NCBI GenBank assembly: GCA_947468785.1
Contig: CANIMS010000042.1
Location: 1-9,655 of the forward strand
DNA from: Betaproteobacteria bacterium
Lineage (GTDB): Bacteria; Pseudomonadota; Gammaproteobacteria; Burkholderiales; Burkholderiaceae
DNA: 9,655 bases
Direction of reading: 5' to 3'
Shown here: positions 9,260 through 9,655 of the stretch, piece by piece
Layout: the number at the start of each line of letters is the position of its first letter
Numbering within the stretch: position 1 is the first letter of the stretch
Translations under genes and position numbers: made by a program
The notes under the pieces: model-generated
Database searches by the model: none
Seen by the model: only the letters and a program-made list of their open reading frames with translations
Told to the model about the DNA's origin: nothing

Positions 9260-9294
9260 TAAATGAAAAAAGCCAGACCGAAGCCTGGCTTTTT
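9260..9294 (-). terminator. Rho-independent terminator after rplQ
   Basis: Read on the minus strand, a stem of AAAAAGCCAG pairing with CTGGCTTTTT (9267-9294) is extended by a G-U pair and a C-G pair closing a UUCG tetraloop, the classic extra-stable loop. The T-run continues to 9266 (TTTTTT). It closes the ribosomal-protein operon 15 bases after rplQ. Confidence 0.93.
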
Positions 9295-9309
9295 AAATAG
9301 CTGTGAGAC

Positions 9310-9655
9310 TTAAGCCTCTTCAGCTACAGCTGCTGTTTCTTCAACTTCTGGACGATCAACCAACTCAACCAAAGCCATTGGCGCGTTATCGCCATGACGG
9401 AAGCCAAACTTCAAAATACGAAGATAGCCGCCTGGACGTGTTGCATAACGTGGGCCTAACTCGGTGAAGAGTTTAGCCACGATATCGCGGTCACGAGTGC
9501 GGTTAAATGCCAAGCGACGGTTTGCTAAGTTGTCTTTTTTGCCCAAAGTAATCAAAGGCTCGACAACCATGCGTAATTCTTTTGCTTTTGGCAAAGTGGT
9601 TTTAATCACTTCATGCTCCAAAAGAGAATTAGACATATTGCGCAACATCGCCAAA
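9310..9655 (-). CDS. rplQ: 50S ribosomal protein L17, N-terminus outside window
   Basis: Large-subunit ribosomal protein bL17, usually last gene of the alpha operon after rpoA. The visible 115 codons include [58 protein letters not shown] and [15 protein letters not shown], all standard for the family. The family N-terminus (about 17 residues, rich in basic and His residues) is missing because it falls beyond the right edge. The TTG and ATG codons at the edge are internal residues, not starts. The C-terminal tail [12 protein letters not shown] is acidic and Ala-rich, as in other betaproteobacterial L17 proteins. A terminator follows at once. Confidence 0.96.
   Translation of the reverse strand, partial: LAMLRNMSNSLLEHEVIKTTLPKAKELRMVVEPLITLGKKDNLANRRLAFNRTRDRDIVAKLFTELGPRYATRPGGYLRILKFGFRHGDNAPMALVELVDRPEVEETAAVAEEA

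Overview
This window is a compact stretch of housekeeping chromosome from a Gram-negative bacterium. A betaproteobacterium of the order Burkholderiales is most likely, and a Polynucleobacter-like freshwater lineage fits best. The reasons are the gene order (secretin-aroK-aroB; cyaY/lptM-lysA; cytochrome c4/engB-hemB; rplQ-cutA-dsbD), the protein sequences, the moderate base composition, and very tight packing with no intergenic gap above about 115 bases. The species call is inference from remembered synteny, not from a search.

Layout: (1) Bases 1-2716 (+) hold the 3' part of a small pilus-type secretin followed closely by aroK and aroB, two shikimate-pathway genes. (2) Bases 2727-3110 (-) hold cyaY (frataxin), convergent with aroB and divergent from lptM-lysA. 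(3) Bases 3158-4640 (+) hold the LPS-assembly lipoprotein lptM and lysA, overlapping by 11 bases. A strong bidirectional terminator follows. (4) Bases 4708-5433 (-) hold a dihaem cytochrome c4, divergent from engB-hemB (5548-7216, +), which overlap each other. (5) On the minus strand from the right edge come the 5'-truncated rplQ, a terminator with a UUCG-type loop, then cutA and dsbD joined by an ATGA overlap. dsbD converges on hemB with 4 bases between their stop codons.

The genes serve separate core functions: aromatic and lysine biosynthesis, haem synthesis (hemB), iron handling (cyaY), periplasmic electron transfer (cytochrome c4), periplasmic thiol reduction (dsbD), outer-membrane assembly (lptM, secretin) and ribosome biogenesis (engB, rplQ). 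hemB, cytochrome c4 and dsbD are linked in principle, because c-type cytochrome maturation needs haem and reduced cysteines.

I found no mobile element, CRISPR array, tRNA, defence locus or unknown gene cassette, so I do not claim a new system. The signals that stand out are two perfect long inverted repeats tied to dsbD. One is a 16-bp stem with a 4-base loop inside its signal-peptide codons. The other is a 15-bp stem formed by the tail ends of hemB and dsbD, so both genes end in the same 15-base word read in different frames. Two protein architectures are also unusual: the secretin seems to lack both AMIN and N1 domains, and DsbD seems to lack the last two membrane helices of the E. coli protein.
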